From Neisseria brasiliensis (GTDB lineage: Bacteria > Pseudomonadota > Gammaproteobacteria > Burkholderiales > Neisseriaceae): 64,000 bases of DNA. Position 1 is the first letter of the stretch. The number at the start of each line of letters is the position of its first letter. Location of the stretch: positions 2,170,001-2,234,000 of the forward strand of contig NZ_CP046027.1 in the NCBI RefSeq assembly GCF_009671065.1, given 5' to 3'. The notes beneath the pieces were generated by a model. The model did no database searches, was not told where the DNA came from, and saw nothing but the letters and a program-made list of their open reading frames with translations. Positions 43,552 through 51,682 of this stretch are shown piece by piece. The translations under genes and the position numbers were made by a program.

Positions 43552-45363
43552 TTAATCTACTTTTTTAAAGTGACGGCGACGCTCTTGCTCGCTCAAGTGG
43601 CGTTTACGCAAGCGGATGGATTGCGGCGTAATTTCAACCAGTTCATCATCATCGATAAATTCTACCGCGCCTTCCAAAGTCAGCTTGATTGGCGTGGTCA
43701 AACGGACGGCTTCGTCAGTACCGCTTGCGCGCACGTTGGTCAGTTTTTTACCTTTTAATGGGTTCACAACCAAATCGTTATCGCGGCTGTGGATGCCGAT
43801 AATCATGCCTTCGTAGATTTTTTCGCCTGGAGACACAAACATACGGCCGCGGTCTTCCAAGTTCCACAAAGCATAAGCCACGGCTTCGCCTTGCTCTTGC
43901 GAAATCAACACGCCGTTGTGACGACCCGGCATGTCGGCTTTCACCGGTGCGTAGTCATCAAAAACGTGGCTCATCAAGCCGGTACCGCGGGTCATGGTCA
44001 TGAACTCGCCTTGGAAACCGATCAAACCACGCGCCGGAATGTGGTATTCCAAGCGAGTGCGGCCGTTGCCATCGCTTTCCATATTGGTCAATTCACCACG
44101 ACGGCGACCCAATTCTTCCATTACCGCGCCTTGGTTGTCGTCAGGTACGTCAACAGTCAGGTTTTCATACGGCTCGCATTTTTCACCGTTGATTTCACGG
44201 TATACCACACGCGGTTTGCCGACGGCCAATTCGTAGCCTTCGCGGCGCATGTTTTCCAACAAAATGGTCAAGTGCAATTCGCCACGGCCTGAAACGCGGA
44301 AAATATCCGCATCATCGGTGTCTTCCACGCGCAAGGCAACGTTGGTCAGCAATTCTTTTTGCAAGCGGTCGCGGATTTGGCGCGAAGTCACGAATTTGCC
44401 TTCGGTGCCGGCCAATGGAGAAGTGTTCACCATAAAGTCCATGGTCAGGGTTGGTTCGTCAACGCTGAGCATAGGCAAGCCTTTAGGATTGTCTTTTTCG
44501 GTGATGGTCACGCCGATGCCGATGTCTTCGATACCGGAAATAATCACAATGTCACCGGCTTCGCCTTCTTCCAATGGCACGCGTTCTAAGCCTTTAAAGC
44601 CGAGCAATTGGTTAATACGGCCTTGGGCAACTTGGGTGTCGTGGTTCATCACGGCAACGACTTGGCCCGGTTTGATGCGGCCGTTCAAAATGCGGCCAAT
44701 GCCTAAGCGACCGGTGTAGTTGTCGTAGTCGAGTTGGGAAATTTGCAGTTGCAGCGTTTCATCGGCGCTGCCGTTTGGTGCCGGTGTGTGTTTCAAAATG
44801 GTTTCAAACAGCACGCGCATGTCGTTTTCGGTGCCGTCTTCTTCCAAGCGGGCAAAGCCGCTTAAGCCGGAAGCGTACACAATCGGGAAGTCGAGTTGCT
44901 CGTCAGTCGCACCCAATGCATCGAAGAGTTCGAATGTTTGGTCGATTACCCAGCTTGGGCGCGCGCTTGGTTTGTCGATTTTGTTGATCACAACGATCGG
45001 TTTCAAACCCAAAGCCAAAGCTTTTTTGGTCACAAAACGGGTTTGCGGCATAGGGCCTTCTTGCGCATCAACCAACAACACCACGCAATCAACCATGCCC
45101 AATACGCGTTCTACTTCACCGCCGAAGTCGGCGTGTCCCGGGGTATCGACGATGTTGATGTGGTAGCCTTCGTATTCGATGGCGGTATTTTTGGCCAAGA
45201 TGGTGATGCCGCGTTCTTTTTCGATGTCGCCGCTGTCCATCACGCGCTCGTCAACCTGCTGGTTGTCGCGGAAGGTGCCTGATTGGCGTAATAATTGGTC
45301 AACTAATGTGGTTTTGCCGTGGTCGACGTGTGCGATGATGGCAATATTGCGAATTTGTTTCAT
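43552..45363 (-). CDS. typA: Translational GTPase TypA/BipA
   Basis: A 603-residue ribosome-binding GTPase. G1 is AHVDHGKTT, G3 DTPGHAD and G4 NKID, followed by EF-G-like domains and the BipA-specific C-terminal domain. It helps 50S assembly and stress adaptation. The length equals that of E. coli BipA (607). The gene is divergent from the bacterioferritin operon across a 433-base spacer. Confidence 0.97.
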   Translation of the reverse strand: MKQIRNIAIIAHVDHGKTTLVDQLLRQSGTFRDNQQVDERVMDSGDIEKERGITILAKNTAIEYEGYHINIVDTPGHADFGGEVERVLGMVDCVVLLVDAQEGPMPQTRFVTKKALALGLKPIVVINKIDKPSARPSWVIDQTFELFDALGATDEQLDFPIVYASGLSGFARLEEDGTENDMRVLFETILKHTPAPNGSADETLQLQISQLDYDNYTGRLGIGRILNGRIKPGQVVAVMNHDTQVAQGRINQLLGFKGLERVPLEEGEAGDIVIISGIEDIGIGVTITEKDNPKGLPMLSVDEPTLTMDFMVNTSPLAGTEGKFVTSRQIRDRLQKELLTNVALRVEDTDDADIFRVSGRGELHLTILLENMRREGYELAVGKPRVVYREINGEKCEPYENLTVDVPDDNQGAVMEELGRRRGELTNMESDGNGRTRLEYHIPARGLIGFQGEFMTMTRGTGLMSHVFDDYAPVKADMPGRHNGVLISQEQGEAVAYALWNLEDRGRMFVSPGEKIYEGMIIGIHSRDNDLVVNPLKGKKLTNVRASGTDEAVRLTTPIKLTLEGAVEFIDDDELVEITPQSIRLRKRHLSEQERRRHFKKVD

Positions 45364-45796
45364 GGCTTGAATCGTGCCTTAATAAGATTTTTAAGATAAC
45401 TCGGCATTATAGCACGATAAAATTAAAGCCGTTGGATTGGGGCGGATATTTTTCATGCTTGGGAGAGGAGGTGTTGTAGGAAATTGCCTAAAAGCAGTTG
45501 AGAATAATTCATAATTAAATTTGATGGGTTTTGTTGCTTTATTTGCTTTTATTTATGGTTAAGGAATGTAAATATATGGTTGCGTTGTAACAGATTCTTA
45601 ATACCAATGGCAATAAAAAGCGATAAAAATCAGCCAATTGATTTTTTCAGACGGCCTTTTTACTTCAAGATATTTTTGATAATTGTTTGTATTTTAAATA
45701 GAAAAATTGTATTGGGCCGCAATCTTTACTACAATACACTCAATCCCAAAACCAACACATTTGCCCGAGGCGGCATTTCAAGAAAGAGGAAACACC
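45364..45796. other. Divergent spacer between typA and bfrA
   Basis: This AT-rich region without a gene holds the bfrA promoter (45707-45735), a weak Fur-box-like stretch (45678-45696, GATAATTGTTTGTATTTTA, about 11 of 19 consensus positions by eye) and one AG-DUS (45648-45659). I saw nothing else of note. Confidence 0.55.
45707..45735 (+). promoter_or_regulatory. Likely sigma-70 promoter of bfrA-bfrB
   Basis: TTGTAT and TACAAT separated by 17 bases, about 60 bases before the bfrA start codon. A weak Fur-like site lies just upstream, which would fit iron regulation of ferritin genes but needs testing. Confidence 0.5.
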
Positions 45797-46261
45797 ATGC
45801 AAGGCAATCCACAAGTTATCGACTATATGAACGAATTGCTGGCCGGCGAATTGGCCGCCCGTGATCAATATTTTATCCACTCGCGTCTGTATTCAGAATG
45901 GGGTTACACCAAATTGTTCGAACGTCTGAATCACGAGATGGAAGAAGAAACCCAACACGCTGAAGACTTCATCCGCCGTATTTTGATGTTGGGCGGCACC
46001 CCGAAAATGGTTCCTGCCGCAATCAATATCGGTACCGATGTAAAAAGCTGCCTGCAAGCAGATTTAAACACCGAATACGAAGTACGCGATGCGTTGAAAA
46101 AAGGCATCAAATTGTGTGAAGAAGTTCAAGACTACGTGACCCGCGACTTGATGATTCAGCAATTGAAAGACACCGAAGAAGATCACGCTCACTGGCTGGA
46201 GCAACAATTGCGCCTGATCGAATTGATCGGTGAAGGCAATTATTACCAAAGCCAAATGTAA
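45797..46261 (+). CDS. bfrA: Bacterioferritin, ferroxidase-type subunit
   Basis: A 154-residue four-helix-bundle bacterioferritin. Ferroxidase ligands are present (E18 in LAGELAARDQYF; E51 and H54 in HEMEEETQHAEDF; E and H in DTEEDHAHW). The haem-ligand methionine at position 52 is replaced by Thr. Tandem partner bfrB has the opposite pattern, so the two probably co-assemble into one 24-mer that stores iron. AAGAGGA precedes the ATG. The next gene follows after 19 bases. Confidence 0.93.
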   Translation: MQGNPQVIDYMNELLAGELAARDQYFIHSRLYSEWGYTKLFERLNHEMEEETQHAEDFIRRILMLGGTPKMVPAAINIGTDVKSCLQADLNTEYEVRDALKKGIKLCEEVQDYVTRDLMIQQLKDTEEDHAHWLEQQLRLIELIGEGNYYQSQM

Positions 46262-46280
46262 TTGAACGAGGAGGCTATCT

Positions 46281-46754
46281 ATGAAAGGCGACCGTTTAGT
46301 TATCCGCGAGCTGAATAAAAACTTAGGCTTGCTTTTGGTAACCATCAACCAATATTTCTTACATGCCCGTATTTTGAAAAACTGGGGCTTTGAGGATTTG
46401 GGCAAACATTTCTACAAACAATCCATCATCGAAATGAAAGCAGCCGATGATTTGATTGAGCGTATTTTGTTTTTGGAAGGTTTACCAAATCTGCAAGAAT
46501 TGGGCAAATTGCTGATTGGCGAGAGCACCGAAGAAATCATCGCTTGCGATTTGACCAAAGAAAACGAAAAACACGAAGCCTTGGCTGCTGCCATTGCCTT
46601 GTGTGAAGAAAAACAAGATTACGTCAGCCGCGACTTGTTGGAAAAACAAAAAGACACCAACGAAGAGCAAATCGACTGGCTCGAAACCCAGCAGGAATTG
46701 ATTGCCAAAATTGGTTTGGCAAACTACCTGCAAACCGGGGCGCAAGAGGACTAA
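46281..46754 (+). CDS. bfrB: Bacterioferritin, haem-binding subunit
   Basis: A 157-residue bacterioferritin. Met52 in SIIEMKAADDLIERILFLEGLPNLQ is the expected axial haem ligand. Ferroxidase residues are degenerate: Leu at position 18 and Ala at 54, where Glu and His are normal. It therefore supplies haem sites while BfrA supplies iron oxidation. GAGGAGG lies before its ATG. The operon ends at a strong terminator. Confidence 0.93.
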   Translation: MKGDRLVIRELNKNLGLLLVTINQYFLHARILKNWGFEDLGKHFYKQSIIEMKAADDLIERILFLEGLPNLQELGKLLIGESTEEIIACDLTKENEKHEALAAAIALCEEKQDYVSRDLLEKQKDTNEEQIDWLETQQELIAKIGLANYLQTGAQED

Positions 46755-46798
46755 AACACAAACCACTACCCTATATAGCGGTTCTCTTAACCCAATCA

Positions 46799-46831
46799 AC
46801 GGCATATCTGCGAAGATATGCCGTTTTCTTT
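46799..46831 (+). terminator. Rho-independent terminator of bfr operon
   Basis: ACGGCATATCT-GCGA-AGATATGCCGT followed by TTTCTTT, 45 bases after the bfrB stop. A further DUS pair follows at 46848-46882. Confidence 0.9.
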
Positions 46832-46882
46832 ATGATTGACAATCAAAAGCCGTCTGAAAGTCATGAACTTTTCAGACGGCCT

Positions 46883-47025
46883 GAGACCTTTGCAAAATCC
46901 CTATCTTTGGCACATTTCTTCGTTGTGCGCTGCTCGAAAGCTTGCCTATCTTGATGATATGTCTTCACTTTCTGCGCTGCTACAACTTTGAACTGTACTT
47001 AAATCTTGGGTTTTGCAAAGGTCTC
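46883..47025. repeat. 143-bp terminal-inverted-repeat element, copy B
   Basis: Same element as at 38349: GAGACCTTTGCAAAA to TTTTGCAAAGGTCTC, exactly 143 bases. It is flanked by DUS-derived GGCCT on the left and GGCC on the right. Confidence 0.87.
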
Positions 47026-47049
47026 GGCCTTGTTTTAATTCAGCAAGAA

Positions 47050-47991
47050 TTAAGCGTTTTTATCCGCTTTACCGGCCCAATAAGAAGCCAGCAGCGAGCC
47101 GGAAATATTGTGCCATACGCTAAACAGCGCGCTCGGCACAGCCACCACCGGTGCCGCAGCAAAGTGTGCCGCCGCCAAAGCTGCGCCTAAGCCGGAATTT
47201 TGCATGCCCACTTCGATGGATAAGGTTTTTTGTGCATCGTAAGGCAGTTTGCAGAATTTGCCTGCCAAAAAGCCCAGCAGATAACCGATGCCGTTGTGCA
47301 GAACCACCACACCGAAAATCAACAAGCCGCTTTCGACGATTTTGCCTTTGCTGGTGCCGACCACCGCACCGATAATCAGCGCAATCGCAATCACCGAAAT
47401 CAACGGCAATACGCCGACGGCTTTTTCGGTTTGGGTTTTAAATAGCGTATGCGCAATCACACCCAATACAATCGGCAGCAATACCATTTTTAGAATCGAT
47501 ACAAACATCGCCGTAGCATTGATGTCGAGCAATTCGTTGGCCAGCAGCATAAAAATCATCGGTGTGAAAATCGGTGCCAGCAAGGTAGAAATTGAAGTCA
47601 CCGCTACCGATAAGGCCACATTACCGCGCGCAAGATAAGTCATCACATTGGATGATGTACCGCCCGGGCAGCAGCCGACCAAAATCACACCCACAGCCAC
47701 TTCAGGTGGCAGGCTAAATAATCGGGTGAGCAGATAAGCCACCAGCGGCATAATCACAAATTGCGCCACCACACCGATAATCACGGCTTTGGGATGTTGG
47801 GTGATGGTTTTGAAATCTGATGGGCTGAGCGTCAAACCCATGCCGAACATCACCACGCCGAGCAAAATCGGCACATATTGCAGCACCCATTTAAAGGTTT
47901 CAGGGGAAACAAACGCGATGATGGCGCACAAGGCTGCCCAAAAAGCAAAGGTTTTGCCAATGAAATGGCTGATTTGAGTAAGTTTATTCAT
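47050..47991 (-). CDS. Bile acid:sodium symporter family transporter (ASBT-like)
   Basis: A 313-residue BASS-family protein with ten helices, highly similar in length and motifs to the structurally known Neisseria meningitidis ASBT homologue. Sodium-site and crossover motifs are intact: GCCPGGTSSNVMTYLARGN and IEVGMQNSGLGAAL. The natural substrate is probably a small organic anion. Work on the meningococcal protein has pointed to pantoate, a coenzyme A precursor, which I mention from memory. The start MNKLTQISHFIGKTFAFW is chosen; a longer frame runs into the repeat element upstream. Confidence 0.92.
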   Translation of the reverse strand: MNKLTQISHFIGKTFAFWAALCAIIAFVSPETFKWVLQYVPILLGVVMFGMGLTLSPSDFKTITQHPKAVIIGVVAQFVIMPLVAYLLTRLFSLPPEVAVGVILVGCCPGGTSSNVMTYLARGNVALSVAVTSISTLLAPIFTPMIFMLLANELLDINATAMFVSILKMVLLPIVLGVIAHTLFKTQTEKAVGVLPLISVIAIALIIGAVVGTSKGKIVESGLLIFGVVVLHNGIGYLLGFLAGKFCKLPYDAQKTLSIEVGMQNSGLGAALAAAHFAAAPVVAVPSALFSVWHNISGSLLASYWAGKADKNA

Positions 47992-48056
47992 GATTGTTGA
48001 CAATAAAATAAAAATCGCAAGCATACACGCCTTGGCGGCAGAATGCAAAATAGGCC

Positions 48057-48152
48057 GAGACCTTTGCAAAATCCCTACCTTTGGCACATTTCTTCGTTGT
48101 GCGCTGCTACAACTTTGAACTGTACTCAAATCAAGGGTTTTACAAAGGTATC
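48057..48152. repeat. Terminal-inverted-repeat element, copy C (internally deleted, 96 bp)
   Basis: Same ends as the 143-bp copies (right end GGTATC instead of GGTCTC). It lacks 47 internal bases. The deletion joins two direct repeats TGCGCTGCT present in the full copies, suggesting slippage or recombination between them. Confidence 0.85.
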
Positions 48153-48153
48153 G

Positions 48154-48191
48154 GGCCGTCTGAAAACGAGTTTTCTATTTTCAGACGGCCT
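48154..48191 (-). terminator. DUS hairpin after nnrD
   Basis: GGCCGTCTGAAAA and TTTTCAGACGGCC form an inverted pair just downstream of the minus-strand nnrD gene and next to repeat copy C. Confidence 0.6.
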
Positions 48192-48210
48192 GTTATTCAA
48201 CATTTAATCA

Positions 48211-49125
48211 TTAGGCATGCCAAAGCTTCACCGGATTCATCGTTTGATTGGCGAGCCAATTGCGTAGCCAACGCGCAGCCGGTGCAATCTCAGCGGCCAG
48301 CATACCGATTTCGCCGATTTGGCTGTCGCGCAATACATCTGCCGCTGCCCCGTGCAGCCACACACCGGCTTGCACGGCTTCTTGTACCTCAATCCCTTGC
48401 GCCAACAAGCTGCCGATGATGCCGCTCAACACATCGCCGCTGCCTGCCGTCGCTAATCCGGCATTGCCGCTGAAGTTAGTGTAAACCTGCCCATCGGGTG
48501 TGGCGACCAAGGATTGATGGCCTTTTAATACGGTGACGGCATTGAATGTTTGACTAATCGTTTTTGCTGATTCCATGCGGTTGGCCTGAATATCGGCGGT
48601 AGTGGCTTGCAATAATCGCGCGGCTTCGGCAGGGTGCGGTGTCAGTACCAATCGGCCGTGCTGTTTGGCTGATTCGCGACTGGTCGGCGAGTGGGCGAGT
48701 AAGGTGAGCGCATCGGCATCGAGCAATAAAGGCTGGTTTTGGGTGTGTTGCAACGCCCATGTGATGATGTGTTCCGATTCTTCATGCAAACCCAAACCGC
48801 AGCCGACTGCCCATGCGCTGATGTCTGTTCGTTGGTGGAGTTGCTCTGCCGTGGCCAGCATGATTTCAGGCCGCTCGGGAATCACGGCAAAGGGCAAACC
48901 GGGTTGGTTAAATCCTGCCCAAACCTTGCCGCAGCCTTGATACATCGCCGCTGTGGCGGCCAACACAACGGCGCCGCTCATGCCTGTCGCGCCGCCGATG
49001 ATGGCTAAAGTGCCGTAAGTGCCTTTGTGGGATTCGGCTTCACGCGGACGGAACACATTGGGAAATTGCGCGGCCGTCTGAAAAATTTGTTCCGGGTTAA
49101 GAATGTGATAAGGTGGATAAATCAT
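48211..49125 (-). CDS. nnrD: ADP-dependent NAD(P)H-hydrate dehydratase (YjeF C-terminal type)
   Basis: A 304-residue ribokinase-like enzyme that dehydrates S-NAD(P)HX back to NAD(P)H using ADP or ATP. Signatures are HKGTYGTLAIIGGATGMSGAVVLAATAA, LLLDADALTLLA, LVLTPHPAEAARLL and NAGLATAGSGDVLSGIIGSLLAQG. It lacks the epimerase domain, which is encoded at 3659-4291. The start overlaps the upstream region of the divergent cytochrome b gene, so the two promoters are close together. Confidence 0.93.
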   Translation of the reverse strand: MIYPPYHILNPEQIFQTAAQFPNVFRPREAESHKGTYGTLAIIGGATGMSGAVVLAATAAMYQGCGKVWAGFNQPGLPFAVIPERPEIMLATAEQLHQRTDISAWAVGCGLGLHEESEHIITWALQHTQNQPLLLDADALTLLAHSPTSRESAKQHGRLVLTPHPAEAARLLQATTADIQANRMESAKTISQTFNAVTVLKGHQSLVATPDGQVYTNFSGNAGLATAGSGDVLSGIIGSLLAQGIEVQEAVQAGVWLHGAAADVLRDSQIGEIGMLAAEIAPAARWLRNWLANQTMNPVKLWHA

Positions 49126-49201
49126 GATGATACCGTTGGCAAATTTGGTTAAAATAGGGCAAACACAAACTTATTTCCATCTTATAAGAAAGAACACGAC
49201 A

Positions 49202-49861
49202 ATGAAACAGAAAATCAAAGTTTGGGATTTGCCTACGCGTATTTTTCACTGGACGCTGGTGTTGGCGATTGCCTTTATGTGGTACAGCGGTCAAACTGGC
49301 GGCAACTTACTGGCTTGGCATTTACGCTGCGGCCTGTTGATTTTGGCTTTGGTGGTGTTTCGTGTGTGTTGGGGTTTGTGGGGCAGCGATACGGCCAAAT
49401 TCAGCCAGTTTGTGCGCGGGCCGAAACAGATTATCCGCTACCTTAAAGGCGAAATCACTGAAAACGAGCAGCCCGGCCACAATCCATTGGGGGCATTGAT
49501 GGTGTTGGCTTTGTTAGGCGCGGTGTTGGTGCAAGTGACGACCGGCTTGTTTTCACCCGATGATAATACCTTTATTTACAACGGCTATTTAAACAGCTTG
49601 GTGAGCAGCAGCACTGGCGCGACCATGCGCAAAATCCACTTTGGCTTTTTCAATCTGCTGCTGATTTTGGCGGCGGTGCACATCATCACCATTTTGGCGT
49701 ATAAATTTTTGAAAAAACACAATTTGATTACGCCGATGATTACCGGCTATAAAGAATTAGAAGGCAAGCTGCCATTGCTGAAATTTGCCAGTTCCGGCAA
49801 ATTCATTGCGGCTTTGGCGGTGGCGGTGATTGTGGTGGCGATTGTGGCGAATATCGGTTAA
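49202..49861 (+). CDS. Cytochrome b561-type di-haem membrane protein
   Basis: A 219-residue membrane cytochrome with four core helices plus a fifth C-terminal one. Candidate haem-ligand histidines lie in TRIFHWTLV, AWHLRCG, KIHFGFFN and LAAVHIITIL. It resembles the b-type cytochrome subunits found with hydrogenases and cytochrome b/b6-domain proteins (COG3658-like). It probably moves electrons between quinol and a periplasmic acceptor. No partner gene is adjacent. The start MKQKIKVWDLPTRIFHW matches homologues. Confidence 0.85.
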   Translation: MKQKIKVWDLPTRIFHWTLVLAIAFMWYSGQTGGNLLAWHLRCGLLILALVVFRVCWGLWGSDTAKFSQFVRGPKQIIRYLKGEITENEQPGHNPLGALMVLALLGAVLVQVTTGLFSPDDNTFIYNGYLNSLVSSSTGATMRKIHFGFFNLLLILAAVHIITILAYKFLKKHNLITPMITGYKELEGKLPLLKFASSGKFIAALAVAVIVVAIVANIG

Positions 49862-49881
49862 ATCGATGTTTCATTAACTAA

Positions 49882-49914
49882 AGGCCGTCTGAAAGATTTT
49901 CTTTCAGACGGCCT
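49882..49914. terminator. DUS hairpin between convergent cytochrome and tadA genes
   Basis: Inverted AG-DUS pair with a short loop between two convergent stops. Confidence 0.7.
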
Positions 49915-49919
49915 TTAGT

Positions 49920-50639
49920 TTAATTGCGTCTTTTCTGAAAAAAATCCTGTAACAAATTTCGACATTCATCTGCCAATACGCCGCCCAAAACGGCGGTGTG
50001 CTTGTTGAGCAAACTATTTTCAAACAAATTCAACACGCTGCCCGCTGCGCCGGTTTTAGGTTCGGATGCGCCGAAAATCACCCGCTTCACCCGCGCTTGA
50101 ATCAGGGCGGACGCGCACATGGCGCAGGGTTCGAGCGTGATGTAGACATCACAGTCGTCAAGGCGGTAATTGCCTAATGCCGCGCCTGCTTGCGCCAATG
50201 CACGGATTTCGGCGTGGTGGCTGATGTTGTGGTCGTGCACGCAAGTATTGTGGGCAGCGGCGATGATTTGGCCGTTGTGCACCACCACCGCGCCGACGGG
50301 AATTTCACCCATTTGGGCAGACTGCTCGGCTTGCTGCAACGCCGCTTGCATAAATTCTGCTATTTCAGACGGCGTAGGGAACACGGCTACGGGCGGATGC
50401 TGCTTAATGTGTTCATTTAATGCCGCTTTTTGGGCATCGCTCAAATCGGTAGCGGCAATGCCCAACAGCAGAGCTTCGAGTTGCCATAAGGTGCTTTGGG
50501 TAACCGTGCAACCGGCGGCTTTGAGCAGTAAAAAGGCTTTGGCCGAACCAACTTCACGCAAATCGGCTAAGGTTTCGATGCCCAAGCGATTCAGCATGGC
50601 TAAGGTTTTTGGGGCGATGGGCGGAGTGCTTAATTTCAT
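49920..50639 (-). CDS. tadA: tRNA adenosine(34) deaminase TadA with N-terminal TfoX-like domain
   Basis: A 239-residue fusion. Residues 1-80 (APKTLAMLNRLGIETLADLREVGSAKAFLLLKAAGCTV...) match the C-terminal domain of TfoX, a helix-hairpin-helix-like module. Residues about 90-239 are a complete TadA with HAEIRAL (zinc His and proton-shuttling Glu) and PCAMCASAL (zinc cysteines). It converts A34 to inosine in tRNA-Arg(ACG). The role of the extra domain is unknown. The gene follows miaA directly, so two tRNA modification genes are co-transcribed. Confidence 0.92.
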   Translation of the reverse strand: MKLSTPPIAPKTLAMLNRLGIETLADLREVGSAKAFLLLKAAGCTVTQSTLWQLEALLLGIAATDLSDAQKAALNEHIKQHPPVAVFPTPSEIAEFMQAALQQAEQSAQMGEIPVGAVVVHNGQIIAAAHNTCVHDHNISHHAEIRALAQAGAALGNYRLDDCDVYITLEPCAMCASALIQARVKRVIFGASEPKTGAAGSVLNLFENSLLNKHTAVLGGVLADECRNLLQDFFQKRRN

Positions 50640-50640
50640 T

Positions 50641-51591
50641 TCAGACGGCCTGTTGATCAAAATGCTGGCGCACCAAATTCAAGGCCGTCTGAACATAATC
50701 GTCTTCGCCATAAGGATCAAGCGCGTGGGCAAAAGGGATTTTGCGCAACCAAGTGAGCTGGCGTTTGGCTAGTTGGCGCGTGGCGATGATGCCTTTTTCG
50801 ACAAAGGTGTCGTAATCGGTCAGGCCGTCGAGATAATCCCATGCTTGGCGGTAGCCGACGCAGCGCATGGCGGTGGAATCGGGCGTTAATTCAGGATAGC
50901 GGCTTTTGAGCATCTGCATTTCGTCTAAAAAACCTTGTGCCAACATCTGTTCGAAGCGCTTACCGATTTGCGCGTGTAATAAGGCGCGGTTTTCGGGAAT
51001 CAGCGCAATGGTGCACAAATCCAGCGGCGGCGTGTGGGCGGGTTGTTCGGCAAAATGTCGGCTTAAGGGTTTGCCGGTGAGCATGAACACTTCCAAAGCG
51101 CGTTCGATGCGTTGGCTGTCGTTGGCTTTCAGACGGCCTGCAGTTTCGGGATCGATTTCCTGTAAACGCTGATACAAATGCGCCAAACCGTGCGCGGCTT
51201 TATCGGCTTGAAGCTGAGCGCGGACAGCGGCATCGGCTTCGGGCAAATCGTTCAAACCTTCGGTCAGCGCGTGGAAATACATCATGGTGCCGCCGACAAT
51301 CAAAGGCAGCTTGTCGCGCGCATGAATCTCGTTGATCAAGCGCACGCAATCGGTGACAAATTCCGCCGCGCTGTAGCTTTCCAGCGGTGAAATGATGTCG
51401 ATCATATGATGCGGCACGGCGGCGCGTTCTTCAGCGGTGGGCTTGGCGCTACCGATGTCCATGTCGCGGTACACCAGCGCCGAATCCAAGCTGATGATTT
51501 CCACCGGCAGGGTTTCGGCGATTTTAAGCGCGAGGCCGGTTTTGCCGCTGGCGGTCGGGCCGAGAATGGCAAAGGCTTTGGGCGTGTTCAT
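50641..51591 (-). CDS. miaA: tRNA dimethylallyltransferase MiaA
   Basis: A 316-residue enzyme that adds dimethylallyl to A37 of tRNAs reading U-starting codons. It has a P-loop GPTASGKT, the DSALVYRDMDIGSAKPT substrate loop, GGTMMYFHALTEGL and the C-terminal RQLAKRQLTWLRK region. A DUS lies inside its 3' end (50640-50651), overlapping the region before tadA. It heads a miaA-tadA operon. Confidence 0.95.
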   Translation of the reverse strand: MNTPKAFAILGPTASGKTGLALKIAETLPVEIISLDSALVYRDMDIGSAKPTAEERAAVPHHMIDIISPLESYSAAEFVTDCVRLINEIHARDKLPLIVGGTMMYFHALTEGLNDLPEADAAVRAQLQADKAAHGLAHLYQRLQEIDPETAGRLKANDSQRIERALEVFMLTGKPLSRHFAEQPAHTPPLDLCTIALIPENRALLHAQIGKRFEQMLAQGFLDEMQMLKSRYPELTPDSTAMRCVGYRQAWDYLDGLTDYDTFVEKGIIATRQLAKRQLTWLRKIPFAHALDPYGEDDYVQTALNLVRQHFDQQAV

Positions 51592-51633
51592 AAAAACGAT
51601 TCAAATAATATAGAACGGTAAATTATAACAAAA

Positions 51634-51668
51634 AGGCCGCCTGAACGTTTTGAAGTTTCAGACGGCCT
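51634..51668 (-). terminator. Imperfect DUS hairpin after aroA
   Basis: AGGCCGCCTGAA (one change) and TTCAGACGGCCT in inverted orientation, downstream of aroA on the minus strand. Confidence 0.6.
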
Positions 51669-51682
51669 TGGCATATTAAATC

